NCBI GenBank assembly: GCA_002928735.1
Contig: PERL01000008.1
Span: 62,001 to 126,000 of the forward strand
DNA from: Hyphomicrobium sp.
Lineage (GTDB): Bacteria > Pseudomonadota > Alphaproteobacteria > Rhizobiales > Hyphomicrobiaceae
Length of the DNA stretch: 64,000 nt
Direction of reading: 5' to 3'
Part shown: positions 42,984 through 54,396 of the stretch, piece by piece
How positions within the stretch are numbered: position 1 is the stretch's first letter
Layout of the letters: every line of letters begins with the position of its first letter
Notes under the pieces: generated by a model
Database searches by the model: none
What the model was told of the DNA's origin: nothing
What the model saw: the letters and a program-made list of their open reading frames with translations, nothing else
Position numbers and translations under genes: made by a program

Positions 42984-44681
42984 ATGGCAGCTCTCAGTCT
43001 GGCCGAAAAATCGCGGATCGCATTCATCGCTGCCAAGCGCTCTCAACGCGCATCGATGGCCCGCCTGCAATTCTCACCACTTTTGCGGTGGCGCTTCGGA
43101 TCCGCCAGCCTCGGCAACCTACTCATCGTTCCGCAATCGCTGCGCAGCGCCGATCCAAGCTTCTGGCCCGAACTCAAACTGGGCCACATGGGCCTCGCCG
43201 GAACCGGCGTCGATTTGCGCGGCAACTCACCGTTTGAGCTCCGCCCGCCCAACGAGGGCTGGGAGCGCGCGTTGCACGGCTTCGGATGGTTGCGCCATCT
43301 CGAAGCCTCCGGCGACTTCGAAGCCCGAGATCTGGCGCGCAGCCTCACCGTCGAATGGACGCTCCGCCAGCGCGGCGTGGGATTGGCCTGGGAGCCGGCC
43401 GTCCTTGGCCGCCGCATCATCTCCTGGCTCAATCACGCCAACTTCTTGCTCGATGACGCCAGCGTCGAAACCTACGACGCCATCACCACCAGCCTTGGCG
43501 CGCAGATTGTTCGCCTCGCCGCCAGTTGGCGCGATGGTCCCGATGGCTACCCCCGGCTCCTTGCGCTCACGGGCCTCGTGCTCGCCAACATTTGTGTTGC
43601 CGGCCACGATCGGCATCTCGACGAAATCGAAAAGCTATTTGCCGCCGAAATCGATCGCCAACTTCTGGACGATGGCGGCCATGTCAGCCGCAACCCCGCC
43701 ATTCTTGTCGAAATTCTGCTCGATCTGTTGCCGACACGGCAGTGCTTCGCAGCCCGTGGACGCAAACCGCCCCCTGCCTTGCTGCAAGCGCTTGCCTCGT
43801 CCGTTGCATTTCTGCGCTACATGCGTTTGGGTGATGGCCGCCTCGCCCGCTTCAATGGAGTCTCGGTTGCCTCTCCAGCTGGCCTAGCCACCGTGCTCGC
43901 CTACGACGATCTTTTTGCCACCCCGCTCGCCGCCGCCCGCGAGTCTGGCTATGTCCATCTAGCTCGCGGCGCCACGACCCTCATCGCCGACGCCGGCCCC
44001 GCCCCGCCTTTCGAATTCGCCGCTGATGCCCAAGCCGGCTGCCTCTCGTTTGAATTGAGCGCCGGCCCGCGTCTCATATTCGTCAACGGCGGAGCGCCCG
44101 CCGCCGCCGACCAGGACTGGCGCGCACAAGCCCGCGCCACCGCATCCCATAACACGCTCGTCGTCAATGAAACGTCCTCCGCCAAACTCGTCCGGCATAA
44201 AGGTCTTGAAGCGCTCATTGGCGGCGCGCCGATCCGCGGTCCTCAAAATGTGACCAGCAAAGTCGAAGAGGTGAACGGAGATCTCGTATGGACCGCATCG
44301 CATGATGGCTATCTCGGCCGCTCCGGCCTGATCCATCATCGCCAGATTACCCTCAGCGCATCGGGCTCCGGCATCTCCGCCGTCGACCGTCTGACCGGTG
44401 CCGAGACGGCGCTGCGCCTGAAGTCCGATCTCCCCTTCGCCATCCACGTCCATCTCCACCCCGAAATCACATGCCGCCGTGGAACAATCCCCGGCACCGC
44501 CGAAATCATCACGCCCGAAGGCCAAGTATGGTTCTTCTCCGCCGAAGGTGCCGAACTCAATATTGAAGAGGGTGTCTATTTCGCTGACAGCTCCGGTCCC
44601 CGACGCGCGCTGCAGTTCGTTTTGCGCGGGGCCACATTTGGCGATACCACCGTCTCGTGGAAGGCGGAAATCAGGGCCTGA
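42984..44681 (+). CDS. Heparinase II/III family protein
   Basis: 565 aa. The N-terminal alpha-toroid (ARSLTVEWTLRQRGVGLAWEP, ISWLNHANFLL) leads to the beta-sandwich heparinase II/III domain (SHNTLVVNETSSAKL, then GRSGLIHHRQITLSASG). No signal peptide is seen, so it may act in the cytoplasm. Members cleave acidic polysaccharides by elimination, but this conserved Rhizobiales type beside purH has no known substrate. It lies between rsmB and purH on the same strand. Confidence 0.92.
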   Translation: MAALSLAEKSRIAFIAAKRSQRASMARLQFSPLLRWRFGSASLGNLLIVPQSLRSADPSFWPELKLGHMGLAGTGVDLRGNSPFELRPPNEGWERALHGFGWLRHLEASGDFEARDLARSLTVEWTLRQRGVGLAWEPAVLGRRIISWLNHANFLLDDASVETYDAITTSLGAQIVRLAASWRDGPDGYPRLLALTGLVLANICVAGHDRHLDEIEKLFAAEIDRQLLDDGGHVSRNPAILVEILLDLLPTRQCFAARGRKPPPALLQALASSVAFLRYMRLGDGRLARFNGVSVASPAGLATVLAYDDLFATPLAAARESGYVHLARGATTLIADAGPAPPFEFAADAQAGCLSFELSAGPRLIFVNGGAPAAADQDWRAQARATASHNTLVVNETSSAKLVRHKGLEALIGGAPIRGPQNVTSKVEEVNGDLVWTASHDGYLGRSGLIHHRQITLSASGSGISAVDRLTGAETALRLKSDLPFAIHVHLHPEITCRRGTIPGTAEIITPEGQVWFFSAEGAELNIEEGVYFADSSGPRRALQFVLRGATFGDTTVSWKAEIRA

Positions 44682-44783
44682 TCGGCCCGCAGACCACGCG
44701 CGCGCCCCGTGACTCTGTGGCCTGCGGCACGCTAGGCCCTCTTCGTGCTAAGGCCCGGCGCAAAGACCCGAAAGGACACCATC

Positions 44784-46370
44784 GTGACGACCGATACCCT
44801 TCCCATCCGCCGCGCTTTGATCTCCGTCTCCGATAAGACCGGCCTTATCGAACTGGCGCGCGATCTATCGGCCGCCGGCATCGAACTCCTCTCTACCGGC
44901 GGCACCGCGTCAGCCCTCAAGGCTGCGGGCCTCAAGGTGGTCGATGTCTCGGAGCATACCGGCTTTCCCGAAATGATGGACGGCCGCCTGAAGACGCTCC
45001 ATCCCAAGGTGCACGGCGGTCTGCTCGCCGTGCGAGGCAACGCCGAGCATGAGCAGTCCGCCAAAACCCACGACATCGCCCCCATCGATCTCCTCGTCGT
45101 CAATCTCTATCCCTTCGAAGACACGCTCGCCAAAGGCGGCACCTACGACGAGTGCGTTGAAAACATCGACATCGGCGGCCCCGCCATGATCCGCGCCGCC
45201 GCCAAGAATCACGCCGGCGTCACCGTCATCGTCGATCCCGCCGACTACGAAGCCCTGCGCGCCGAACTACAATCGACGAAGGGCGGCACCACGCTGGCCT
45301 TTCGCAAGGCCATGGCCGCACGCGCACTCGCCCGCACCGCCGCCTATGATGGCGCCATCTCCAACTGGCTGACAGCAAACCCGGATACCGCCGGCCGCCC
45401 CGCCAACGCCTTCCCGCAGAGCTACACCGTGCAACTCACCAAGGCCCTCGACTTGCGCTATGGCGAAAACCCGCATCAGTCCGCCGCCTTCTATCGCGAA
45501 ATCGGCGCCCCTGAAGGCAGCGTCGCCACCGCCCGCCAATTGAGCGGCAAAGAACTCTCTTACAACAACATCGCCGATACCGACGCCGCACTCGAATGCG
45601 TGAAGGAATTCGATCCCGCGCATGCCGCCTGCGTCATCGTCAAGCACGCCAATCCCTGCGGCGTCGCGGTGGCCAACACAATCAAGGATGCGTACGAACT
45701 CGCCTACATGACCGATACGGAATCGGCTTTCGGCGGCATCATCGCCTTCAATCAGCCGCTCGACGCAGAGACCGCCGAAGCCATCGTCGCGCGCCAGTTC
45801 GTCGAAGTGATCGTTGCTCCGCGCGCGTCACCGGAAGCCATCGAAGCCGTCGCGACAAAGAAAAACGTCCGCCTCCTCGTCACCGGCGCATGGTCTGGCA
45901 CACCCGGCCCCCGCCGCGACTACAAGAAGGTCAACGGCGGCCTCCTCGTCCAGGATGCCGACCTCGGCCTCACCGAAAAGCTCCACGTGGTCACGAAGCG
46001 TCAGCCCACACCATCTGAGCTTGCCGACATGGTCTTCGCTATGAAAGTCGCCAAATTCGTCAAGTCGAATGCAGTCGTCTATGCACGCGGCCTCGCCACT
46101 ATCGGCATCGGCGCCGGCCAGATGAGCCGCGTGAACTCCACCCGCATCGCCGTCGAAAAAGCCAAGCAGGCCGGCCTCGAAACCGCCGGTTCCGTCGTCG
46201 CCTCCGATGCCTTCTTCCCCTTTGCCGACGGCCTCATCACCGCCTCCGAAGCCGGCGCCACCGCCTTCATCCAGCCCGGCGGCTCCATGCGCGACGAGGA
46301 GGTCATCAAAGCCGCCGACTCGCGCAACCTCACCATGGTCTTCACCGGCATGCGCCACTTCCGCCACTGA
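44784..46370 (+). CDS. purH: Bifunctional AICAR formyltransferase / IMP cyclohydrolase
   Basis: 528 aa from GTG 44784 (AAAGGA 7 bases upstream). Catalyses the last two steps of IMP synthesis. The N-terminal cyclohydrolase ([37 protein letters not shown]) is followed by the transformylase ([28 protein letters not shown], and [14 protein letters not shown] near the C-terminus). Length is standard. It ends before a dispersed palindromic repeat and the convergent mutS. Confidence 0.98.
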   Translation: MTTDTLPIRRALISVSDKTGLIELARDLSAAGIELLSTGGTASALKAAGLKVVDVSEHTGFPEMMDGRLKTLHPKVHGGLLAVRGNAEHEQSAKTHDIAPIDLLVVNLYPFEDTLAKGGTYDECVENIDIGGPAMIRAAAKNHAGVTVIVDPADYEALRAELQSTKGGTTLAFRKAMAARALARTAAYDGAISNWLTANPDTAGRPANAFPQSYTVQLTKALDLRYGENPHQSAAFYREIGAPEGSVATARQLSGKELSYNNIADTDAALECVKEFDPAHAACVIVKHANPCGVAVANTIKDAYELAYMTDTESAFGGIIAFNQPLDAETAEAIVARQFVEVIVAPRASPEAIEAVATKKNVRLLVTGAWSGTPGPRRDYKKVNGGLLVQDADLGLTEKLHVVTKRQPTPSELADMVFAMKVAKFVKSNAVVYARGLATIGIGAGQMSRVNSTRIAVEKAKQAGLETAGSVVASDAFFPFADGLITASEAGATAFIQPGGSMRDEEVIKAADSRNLTMVFTGMRHFRH

Positions 46371-46390
46371 TCGAACGGGGCAACACATAT

Positions 46391-46434
46391 CCCCCTCTCC
46401 CGTTCTTACGGGGAGAGGGTTTGGGGTGAGGGGC
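46391..46434. repeat. Dispersed palindromic repeat, copy 2
   Basis: Arms CCCTCTCCCG (46393-46402) and CGGGGAGAGGG (46409-46419), followed by TTTGGGGTGAGGGGC, between the convergent ends of purH and mutS. Homologous to 22623-22663 and 61537-61580. Confidence 0.85.
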
Positions 46435-46475
46435 AGCATCCCCAAGAGTGCGTGGGGGTAGCTACTCTATTCGCG

Positions 46476-49292
46476 TCAGTTCTCACCCTTCAGCTTTTTC
46501 AGCGCATAAAGCGCCTCCAGCGCAGCCTTGGGTGTCAACTCGTCCGGGTTGATCTTGGCCAGCGCCGCCTCGACTTTTGAAGGCCCCGCCTTCGGCCCCG
46601 CACTCTTCGGCCGCGCCGCCGCAAATAACGGCAGATCATCAAGCGGCTTTTCCGCCCCCGTCGCGCGCCGGTCGTTCTTCTCCAGCAGATCTAGCACCTG
46701 CCGCGCGCGATCGATCACCGCTTGCGGCAGCCCCGCGAGCTTCGCCACCTGTATCCCGTAGGATCTGTCCGCCGCCCCCGGCCGCACCTTGTGCAGAAAC
46801 ACGATCTCGTCCTGCCACTCCTTCACGTCCATCGTGACGTTGCCGACATCGCGCAGCCGCCCCGCCAGCGCGGTCATCTCATGGTAGTGCGTCGCAAACA
46901 GCGCCCGGCACTTCGCCACATCGTGCAAGTATTCCACCGTCGCCCACGCGATCGACAAGCCATCGAACGTTGCCGTCCCGCGCCCAATCTCATCCAGGAT
47001 CACGAGCGACCGGTCCGTCGCCTGATTGAGAATGCCCGCCGTCTCCACCATCTCGACCATGAAGGTCGAACGCCCGCGCGCCAAATCGTCCGACGCGCCC
47101 ACCCGCGAGAATAACCGGTCCACCACGCCGATTCGCGCCATCCGCGCCGGCACGAACGACCCCATCTGTGCCATCACGACAAACAGTGCATTCTGCCGGA
47201 GAAACGTGGACTTACCCGCCATGTTCGGCCCGGTCACGAGCCAGATCCGCGCCGTCGTCTCCTCGTCGAACCCGGTCGGCTTCTCCGCCTCGAAACCTAG
47301 AACGCAATCGTTCTCGATGAATGCGCCCGCCTTCGTCGTCTTCAGCGCCTGCTCGACCACCGGATGCCGCCCGCCGCGAATCTCAAACCCGCGCCCGTCG
47401 CTGATCTCCGGCCGCACATAGCTCTCGCTGACCGCTAGCTCCGCCAGCGCCGCCAGATGATCGATCTCGGCCAATGCCGCTGCCACCGCCGACAAAGCCT
47501 GCTCGCCCTGCGCCACAGCACCTGCGAGCGCCTGAAAGACTTCATCTTCTAGCGCCAGCGCCCGCTCGCCCGCCGACGCAACCCGCCCCTCGATCTCCGC
47601 GAGGTCCACCGTCGTGAACCGCATCGCATTCGCCATGCTCTGCCGGTGCCGGAACACGGCATCGAGCGGCGGCGTGGTCAGCGCCTTGGCGTTCAGCGCC
47701 GTCACTTCGACGAAATAGCCAAGAATATTGTTGTGCCGGATCTTCAGCGTCTTCACGCCGGTCTGCTCGATGTACGTCCCTTCGAGCGCCGCGATCACCT
47801 GCCGGCTGTCGTCCTTGAGCCGCCGCACACCATCAAGCGCTTCCGAATATCCCGCCCGCACAAACCCGCCGTCGCGCTTCAAATGCGGCGGATCATCGAC
47901 GAGCGCCGCTGTGAGTGAAGCCAGAAGCTTTGGCTCTGTCGCGGCCAACTCCCGCGCCACGCGATCGAGTTCCGGCGGCAGACCCATCGCAGCGCCAGCC
48001 AATCGCAAAAGCCCCGCGCACGCCTCCGCTGCAGCCAACCCGTCGCGTAGCGCTGCTAAATCCCGCGGCCCCCCGCGCCCGAACGCCAGCCGCGACACCG
48101 CGCGCGCGATATCGGGTGCACCGCGCAACCGCTCGCGCAACTGATCCCGCGCCAACGCATCCGAAACAAAAAACGCTACGGCATCAAGCCGCCGTCCGAT
48201 CGCGCCCACGTCCCGCAGCGGACTGGCAACGCGGTTCGCCAACTCACGCGCACCCGCCGCCGTCACGGTGCGGTCGATGGCTGAGAGCAGGCTCGCCCCC
48301 CTCTCGCCCGACGACGATCGCGTCAATTCCAAGCTCGCGCGCGTCGAAGCATCGATGACCAGAACACCGCCATCGCCCGACCGCTTCGGCGGACGGATCA
48401 CTGGCCGCTTACCGATCTGTGTGAGATCAACGTAGCGCAATAGCGCCCCAACAGCCGCCAACTCCGCCCGCGAAAACCCGCCAAAGCCGCCGAGATCTGA
48501 AACGCCCAGCTGCGCCTTCAAACCCCGTTCGCCAGACAAACTATCGAAAGACGCCACCGGAACTGGCGTCGTCGCAGCCCCCGCCACGCCGATCCATCGT
48601 TTCAGCTCATCGTCCGCAAGCACTGCATCGGTCGTCAGGAGTTCGCTGGGCGACAACCGCACGAGTTCGCCTGGCAGATCCGGCCCAGCCACCTCGCCGG
48701 TCTCCATTTCACCCGTCGAGATATCGAGCGACGCCAGCGCATAGAGCGATGTCGCATCGAGCCCCGCGCCCTCGCCCGAACCCGGCGCGCGAAACAGCGC
48801 CGTCAAATAGTTGCGAGACTTTGCGTCCAGCAGCGTCTCTTCTGTCAGCGTACCGGGCGTGACGAGCCGCACCACGTCGCGCTTCACGACCGACTTCGAT
48901 CCGCGCTTCTTCGCCTCCGCCGGATCTTCCAACTGCTCGCACACCGCCACGCGGTAGCCTTGCCGGATCAGCCGCTGCAGATATTCATCCGCGCGATGGA
49001 TCGGCACGCCGCACATCGGGATCTCCGTCCCCTGATGCCGACCGCGCTTCGTCAGCACAATCCCGAGCGCCGCCGACGCCACCACCGCGTCTTCGAAAAA
49101 CAGTTCGTAGAAATCCCCCATCCGGTACCAGAGCAGACTGTCCGGATTAGCCGCCTTGATCTCCAGGAACTGTGCCATCGAAGGCGTCGCCTCCACGGCA
49201 GCGGGCGGCGGCACGGCGGCCTCCTTGGGCGCCTCGGCACCCTCGCCACCCAGTCCCTCATCCCCACTCTTGCTCGTCCGCCGCGCCGCCAT
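46476..49292 (-). CDS. mutS: DNA mismatch repair protein MutS
   Basis: 938 aa, slightly long because of a disordered N-terminal tail of about 35 residues. The mismatch-binding domain begins QFLEIKAANPDSLLWYRMGDFYELF with the Phe-x-Glu motif. The core clamp is complete. The ATPase shows TGPNMAGKSTFLRQ, ILDEIGRGTATFDGLSIAW and FATHYHEM. It recognises mispairs and recruits MutL. It is divergent from maeB with 218 bases between. Heavy GC codon bias makes several antisense frames look open. Confidence 0.98.
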   Translation of the reverse strand: MAARRTSKSGDEGLGGEGAEAPKEAAVPPPAAVEATPSMAQFLEIKAANPDSLLWYRMGDFYELFFEDAVVASAALGIVLTKRGRHQGTEIPMCGVPIHRADEYLQRLIRQGYRVAVCEQLEDPAEAKKRGSKSVVKRDVVRLVTPGTLTEETLLDAKSRNYLTALFRAPGSGEGAGLDATSLYALASLDISTGEMETGEVAGPDLPGELVRLSPSELLTTDAVLADDELKRWIGVAGAATTPVPVASFDSLSGERGLKAQLGVSDLGGFGGFSRAELAAVGALLRYVDLTQIGKRPVIRPPKRSGDGGVLVIDASTRASLELTRSSSGERGASLLSAIDRTVTAAGARELANRVASPLRDVGAIGRRLDAVAFFVSDALARDQLRERLRGAPDIARAVSRLAFGRGGPRDLAALRDGLAAAEACAGLLRLAGAAMGLPPELDRVARELAATEPKLLASLTAALVDDPPHLKRDGGFVRAGYSEALDGVRRLKDDSRQVIAALEGTYIEQTGVKTLKIRHNNILGYFVEVTALNAKALTTPPLDAVFRHRQSMANAMRFTTVDLAEIEGRVASAGERALALEDEVFQALAGAVAQGEQALSAVAAALAEIDHLAALAELAVSESYVRPEISDGRGFEIRGGRHPVVEQALKTTKAGAFIENDCVLGFEAEKPTGFDEETTARIWLVTGPNMAGKSTFLRQNALFVVMAQMGSFVPARMARIGVVDRLFSRVGASDDLARGRSTFMVEMVETAGILNQATDRSLVILDEIGRGTATFDGLSIAWATVEYLHDVAKCRALFATHYHEMTALAGRLRDVGNVTMDVKEWQDEIVFLHKVRPGAADRSYGIQVAKLAGLPQAVIDRARQVLDLLEKNDRRATGAEKPLDDLPLFAAARPKSAGPKAGPSKVEAALAKINPDELTPKAALEALYALKKLKGEN

Positions 49293-49510
49293 CCCTACCC
49301 CTTCGCTAGTCCCTTGAATGACATAGCGGCTCGCCCGCGGGAGAGCTAGCCGTCCCTCCCCAGTCGGACGTGGGGACCGAAAGTAGCAGATTGGCCGCGT
49401 TGAGAAATCAGGCGCCAGAGCCTACGGTGCGCCGAAATCAACAGCCGCGCCGCCGTGCACCACGATCTTCCCCGACACGGAAGACGGACGCGCCAACAAG
49501 AAGACCCTCC

Positions 49511-51784
49511 ATGGCTCACAAGAACCAGCCGGCCCGCATCACGGCTCAGGAAGCCTTGCAGTTCCACGCGCAAGGAAAGCCCGGCAAACTCGAAATCACG
49601 CCAACCAAGCCGCTGGCCACGCAGCGCGACCTCTCGCTTGCCTATTCGCCCGGCGTCGCCGTCCCCGTGGAAGCCATCGCCGAAAACCCGGCCCTTGCCT
49701 ACGACTATACGAACAAGGGCAACCTCGTCGCCGTCGTCTCCAATGGCACCGCGATCCTCGGCCTCGGCAATCTGGGCGCGCTCGCCTCCAAGCCCGTCAT
49801 GGAAGGCAAGGGCGCACTCTTCAAGCGCTTCGCCGACATCGATGCCATGGATCTCCTCGTCTCCACCGAAGACGTCGACGCTTTCATCAACTGCGTGCGC
49901 TATCTGGGCCCCTCGTTTGGCGGCATCAATCTGGAAGACATCAAAGCGCCCGACTGCTTCATCATCGAAGAGAAGCTGAAAGAACTCCTCGACATCCCCG
50001 TTTTCCATGACGACCAGCACGGCACCGCTATCATCGCCGCCGCCGGCCTCCTCAATGCACTCGAACTCACCGGCCGCACGATCGAGAACTTCAAGCTCGT
50101 CGTGAACGGCGCCGGGGCCGCGGGTATCGCCTGCCTCGAACTCCTGGGCGCACTCGGCATGCCGCGGGCCAACGTCATCTTCTGCGATACAAAGGGCGTC
50201 ATCTACCAAGGCCGCAAGGAAGGCATGAACCAGTGGAAGTCGGCGTACGCGGCCAAAACCAAAGCCCGCACGCTCGCTGAAGCTCTCAATGGTGCGGATG
50301 CCTTCTTCGGCCTCTCCGCGAAAGGCGCCGTCACACCCGAAATGGTCGCGTCCATGGCGGCCAAGCCCATCATCTTCGCCATGGCCAATCCCGATCCGGA
50401 AATCACGCCCGAAGAAGTCGCCGCCGTCCGTTCCGACGCCATCATGGCCACCGGCCGCTCCGACTATCCCAATCAGGTCAATAACGTCCTCGGCTTCCCC
50501 TTCATCTTCCGCGGCGCGCTCGACGTTCAGGCCCGTACCATCAACGACCAGATGAAGATCGCTGCCACGAAGGCCCTCGCCGAATTGGCCCGCCAGGAAG
50601 TCCCCGATCAGGTCGCCGCCGCCTTTCACGGACGCCGCCCCACCTTCGGCCCCGAATACATCATCCCCGCGCCCTTCGACCCGCGCCTCATCAGCCACGT
50701 CCCGCCCGCGGTCGCGAAAGCCGCCATGGAATCGGGCGTCGCCCGCCGCCCCATCGTGGACATGGAAGCCTACGTCGCGCGCCTCAAAGGCCGCCTCGAC
50801 CCCGTCACCGGCTGGCTGCAGTCAACGTTCGATAGCGTCCGCCAGGATCCCAAGCGCGTGATTTTTGCCGAAGGCGAAGACCCCGCCGTCATCCGCGCCG
50901 CCAACACCTATTTCGCGCAAGGCTTTGGCACGCCCATTCTGGTCGGCACACGCGACCTGATCAAGAAGCGCTTTCTCGAACTCGGCATCCCTATGCGCCC
51001 CGAGTTCGACATCATTGATACCAACTTCTCCGGACACGCCGAAGAATTCGCTGAATTCCTCTATCAACGTCTGCAGCGCCGCGGCCACCTGAAGCGCGAC
51101 TGCGAGCGCATGGTGCGCAACGAGCGCAACGTCTTCGCAGCCCTCATGGTCGTCCACGGTTATGCCGACGCCATGGTCTCCGGCGTCACACGCAACTGGA
51201 CGAGCGTTTTCCAGGATGTCCGCCGCGTCATGGACGCCGAACCCGGCCGCAACATCATCGGCGTTTCGCTCGCGCTCTGCCGCGGCCGCGCTGTGCTTAT
51301 CGCCGACACCAGCGTCCACGACATGCCCACGCCCGAACAGCTCGCCAACATCGCTGTTGAAGCCGCCAAAGCCGCACGCAACTTCGGCATCGAGCCCCGC
51401 GTCGCCATGCTCGCCTACTCAACGTTCGGCCAGCCGCGCGGCGAACGCTCCGACGTGGTCCGCGAAGCCGTCCACATCCTCGACGAACGCCAAGTCGATT
51501 TTGAATACGATGGCGACATGGCCGCCGATGTGGCGCTCAACGCGGATCTGATGAAGCTCTATCCGTTCTGCCGCCTCACCGACACCGCCAACGTTCTCGT
51601 CATGCCCGCCTTCCACGCTGCATCGATCGCGACGAAGACGTTGAAGGAACTCGGCGGCGCCACGGTCATTGGTCCGCTGCTCGTTGGTCTGGAGCACTCA
51701 GTCCAGATTTGCACGCTCGGCGCCCAGGATACCGACATCGTCAACATGGCAGCCCTCGCCGCCTACGATCTCAGTTCGGCCTGA
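49511..51784 (+). CDS. maeB: NADP-dependent malic enzyme with phosphotransacetylase-like domain
   Basis: 757 aa from ATG 49511. Residues 1 to about 430 are malic enzyme: SLAYSPGVAVP, PVFHDDQHGTAII and VVNGAGAAGIACLELL for nucleotide binding. The C-terminal 330 residues are a phosphate acetyltransferase-like domain (VIFAEGEDPAVIRAA, ending ALAAYDLSSA) that in this family has lost catalysis and serves regulation by acetyl-CoA. It converts malate to pyruvate. Its stop is 3 bases from the stop of the convergent dehydrogenase gene. Confidence 0.96.
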   Translation: MAHKNQPARITAQEALQFHAQGKPGKLEITPTKPLATQRDLSLAYSPGVAVPVEAIAENPALAYDYTNKGNLVAVVSNGTAILGLGNLGALASKPVMEGKGALFKRFADIDAMDLLVSTEDVDAFINCVRYLGPSFGGINLEDIKAPDCFIIEEKLKELLDIPVFHDDQHGTAIIAAAGLLNALELTGRTIENFKLVVNGAGAAGIACLELLGALGMPRANVIFCDTKGVIYQGRKEGMNQWKSAYAAKTKARTLAEALNGADAFFGLSAKGAVTPEMVASMAAKPIIFAMANPDPEITPEEVAAVRSDAIMATGRSDYPNQVNNVLGFPFIFRGALDVQARTINDQMKIAATKALAELARQEVPDQVAAAFHGRRPTFGPEYIIPAPFDPRLISHVPPAVAKAAMESGVARRPIVDMEAYVARLKGRLDPVTGWLQSTFDSVRQDPKRVIFAEGEDPAVIRAANTYFAQGFGTPILVGTRDLIKKRFLELGIPMRPEFDIIDTNFSGHAEEFAEFLYQRLQRRGHLKRDCERMVRNERNVFAALMVVHGYADAMVSGVTRNWTSVFQDVRRVMDAEPGRNIIGVSLALCRGRAVLIADTSVHDMPTPEQLANIAVEAAKAARNFGIEPRVAMLAYSTFGQPRGERSDVVREAVHILDERQVDFEYDGDMAADVALNADLMKLYPFCRLTDTANVLVMPAFHAASIATKTLKELGGATVIGPLLVGLEHSVQICTLGAQDTDIVNMAALAAYDLSSA

Positions 51785-51787
51785 TGG

Positions 51788-52798
<1,011 letters not shown>

Positions 52799-52811
52799 CG
52801 GTCAGCGATCC

Positions 52812-53183
52812 TTACTCGTAAAAGGCGTAATGCTTGCGGACGGTCTCGACGACCTCCCAGGTTCCGGTGAATCCCGCCGGTGAAACGAACGCATCACCGG
52901 CTTTGTACGTCGCCGTTTGCCCGTCGTCACCGGTCACCACGAGGACGCCCTTCAGGATCTGGCAGAACTCACTCTCGGTGAATACGCAGCGCCATTTTCC
53001 GGGTTGCGACTCCCAAACGCCAGAATGAAACCGTCCGTCGGAGCTCGTGAAAAGGTTCCACGCCGTCTGCACGGGATCACCCGCCAGGATGCGCTCGGCC
53101 GCCGGCCGGTAGGTTTCGCCACCGGGTAAAGGTTCGCGAAAAGATATCAGCGGCGGCAGGGCGGTGGATGTGGCTTGGGTCAT
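52812..53183 (-). CDS. Cupin domain protein
   Basis: 123 aa from ATG 53183. GVWESQPGKWRCVFTESEFCQILKG and TYKAGDAFVSPAGFTGTWEVVE form the two cupin motifs of the (S)-ureidoglycine aminohydrolase/DUF861-like group. Metal ligands are only partly conserved: His is replaced in the first motif, so catalysis is uncertain. Its stop is 13 bases before the start of the MDR dehydrogenase, so the pair is probably an operon. A longer upstream extension of the frame is antisense to the OlsB-like gene region and is rejected. Confidence 0.85.
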   Translation of the reverse strand: MTQATSTALPPLISFREPLPGGETYRPAAERILAGDPVQTAWNLFTSSDGRFHSGVWESQPGKWRCVFTESEFCQILKGVLVVTGDDGQTATYKAGDAFVSPAGFTGTWEVVETVRKHYAFYE

Positions 53184-53278
53184 GGCACTCGCGATGGGTT
53201 GAAGGTCATCACGGGCAAGATAGTCGTGCGCGAGTACGGCGGCAACACAATGCCACCGTGCAAGGGGGTGGGCTGGGA

Positions 53279-54274
53279 TTAAGCCTCGATCGCAACCCGG
53301 CTCTTGACTTCGTCCGGGGCCCCGAAATGCTCGAAATAACGTGGATCGATTTTCTCGACCGGCAAAATGATGAGCACGTCCGTCGTGCCGAACTGCTGGT
53401 CGATGACAGCGCCATCGCCGACGAACGCTCCGAGCCGCAGATAGCCCTTGATGAGCGGGGGCATAGCCTTGAGCGCCCGCTTCAAATCGATCTTGTCCTT
53501 CGGCAGCAGGTCCATGCTCTGACGCAAGTGGCCATGCGCCGCGCAGCGCCAGTCGTCCGGCGCTCTGGCGTAGTGATGGAGATAGGACAGCGCCATCGCG
53601 TGCTCGGCCGGATCCGTCCCCTCGAAGCTCGCGCACCCGATCATCACGTCGACCTTGTGCTCACGCACATACGTCCACAGCCCGTGCCAGAGTAGCTCAA
53701 CCGACCGCTTCGAGCGGTACGGCTTCATCACGCATGAGCGACCCAATTCCATGAACCGGTAATGCGGCGACTTCGCCCGCATCAGCGGCGCAATATCGTA
53801 CTCGCCCTGTGTGTAAAACCCGAGCGACCGCTCGGCGATGTCTTGCCGGAGAACCCGGTAGGTTCCCACAACGCGCGGCCGCCGCCGGTGGGCCCACCGT
53901 TCCAGTCCGTGCGGCTCGGGCGACGTATCCACGACCAGCAGATGATCGCACACCGCGTCATAGGCATCCTGATCGAGGCGCCGCATGGCAGCCACCGGAT
54001 TGGGCTGCGCCGACATCTCTTCATAGAACACTTCATAGCGCAGCCGCTGCGCTTGCAGAATATCCGCGCGGCCGGCCGCCAAACGCACTTCGAGATCGCC
54101 AATGCGGCCATACACTTTTGGCTGTGGCGCGCGCACGAACGACAGCGCCTTTGCCTGCGCCTTATCCTTCAGCGCGCGAACGTCGAGAGCCCGTTTTGCA
54201 AGAAGACCTGAAGGCGGAGCGCTCGCTTTGGCAATGCGCTTCAAACGTCCCGTCAGGCCTGGGCCTTGCGTCAT
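53279..54274 (-). CDS. OlsB-like GNAT N-acyltransferase
   Basis: 331 aa from ATG 54274 (GGAG 10 bases upstream). After a basic tail of about 60 residues, EVRLAAGRADILQAQRLRYEVFYEEM opens a hemolysin/OlsB-type acyltransferase fold. VVGTYRVLR, FMELGRSCVMKPYR and ELLWHGLWTYVREHKVDVMIGCASFEGTDP are family motifs. OlsB acylates ornithine with acyl-ACP, the first step of ornithine-lipid synthesis, used under phosphate stress. OlsA is not nearby, so the exact acceptor is open. Confidence 0.85.
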   Translation of the reverse strand: MTQGPGLTGRLKRIAKASAPPSGLLAKRALDVRALKDKAQAKALSFVRAPQPKVYGRIGDLEVRLAAGRADILQAQRLRYEVFYEEMSAQPNPVAAMRRLDQDAYDAVCDHLLVVDTSPEPHGLERWAHRRRPRVVGTYRVLRQDIAERSLGFYTQGEYDIAPLMRAKSPHYRFMELGRSCVMKPYRSKRSVELLWHGLWTYVREHKVDVMIGCASFEGTDPAEHAMALSYLHHYARAPDDWRCAAHGHLRQSMDLLPKDKIDLKRALKAMPPLIKGYLRLGAFVGDGAVIDQQFGTTDVLIILPVEKIDPRYFEHFGAPDEVKSRVAIEA

Positions 54275-54396
54275 CGGCTGAGGTCTCCAGCGCCGCATCA
54301 AACGGCGCAATCCTATGCGGCCCCTAAGACCGCTGCGAGAGCCTATGCCACGATTCCGAGACGATTTTGCGACATGGTTGGCCCTGCGGCCGATCG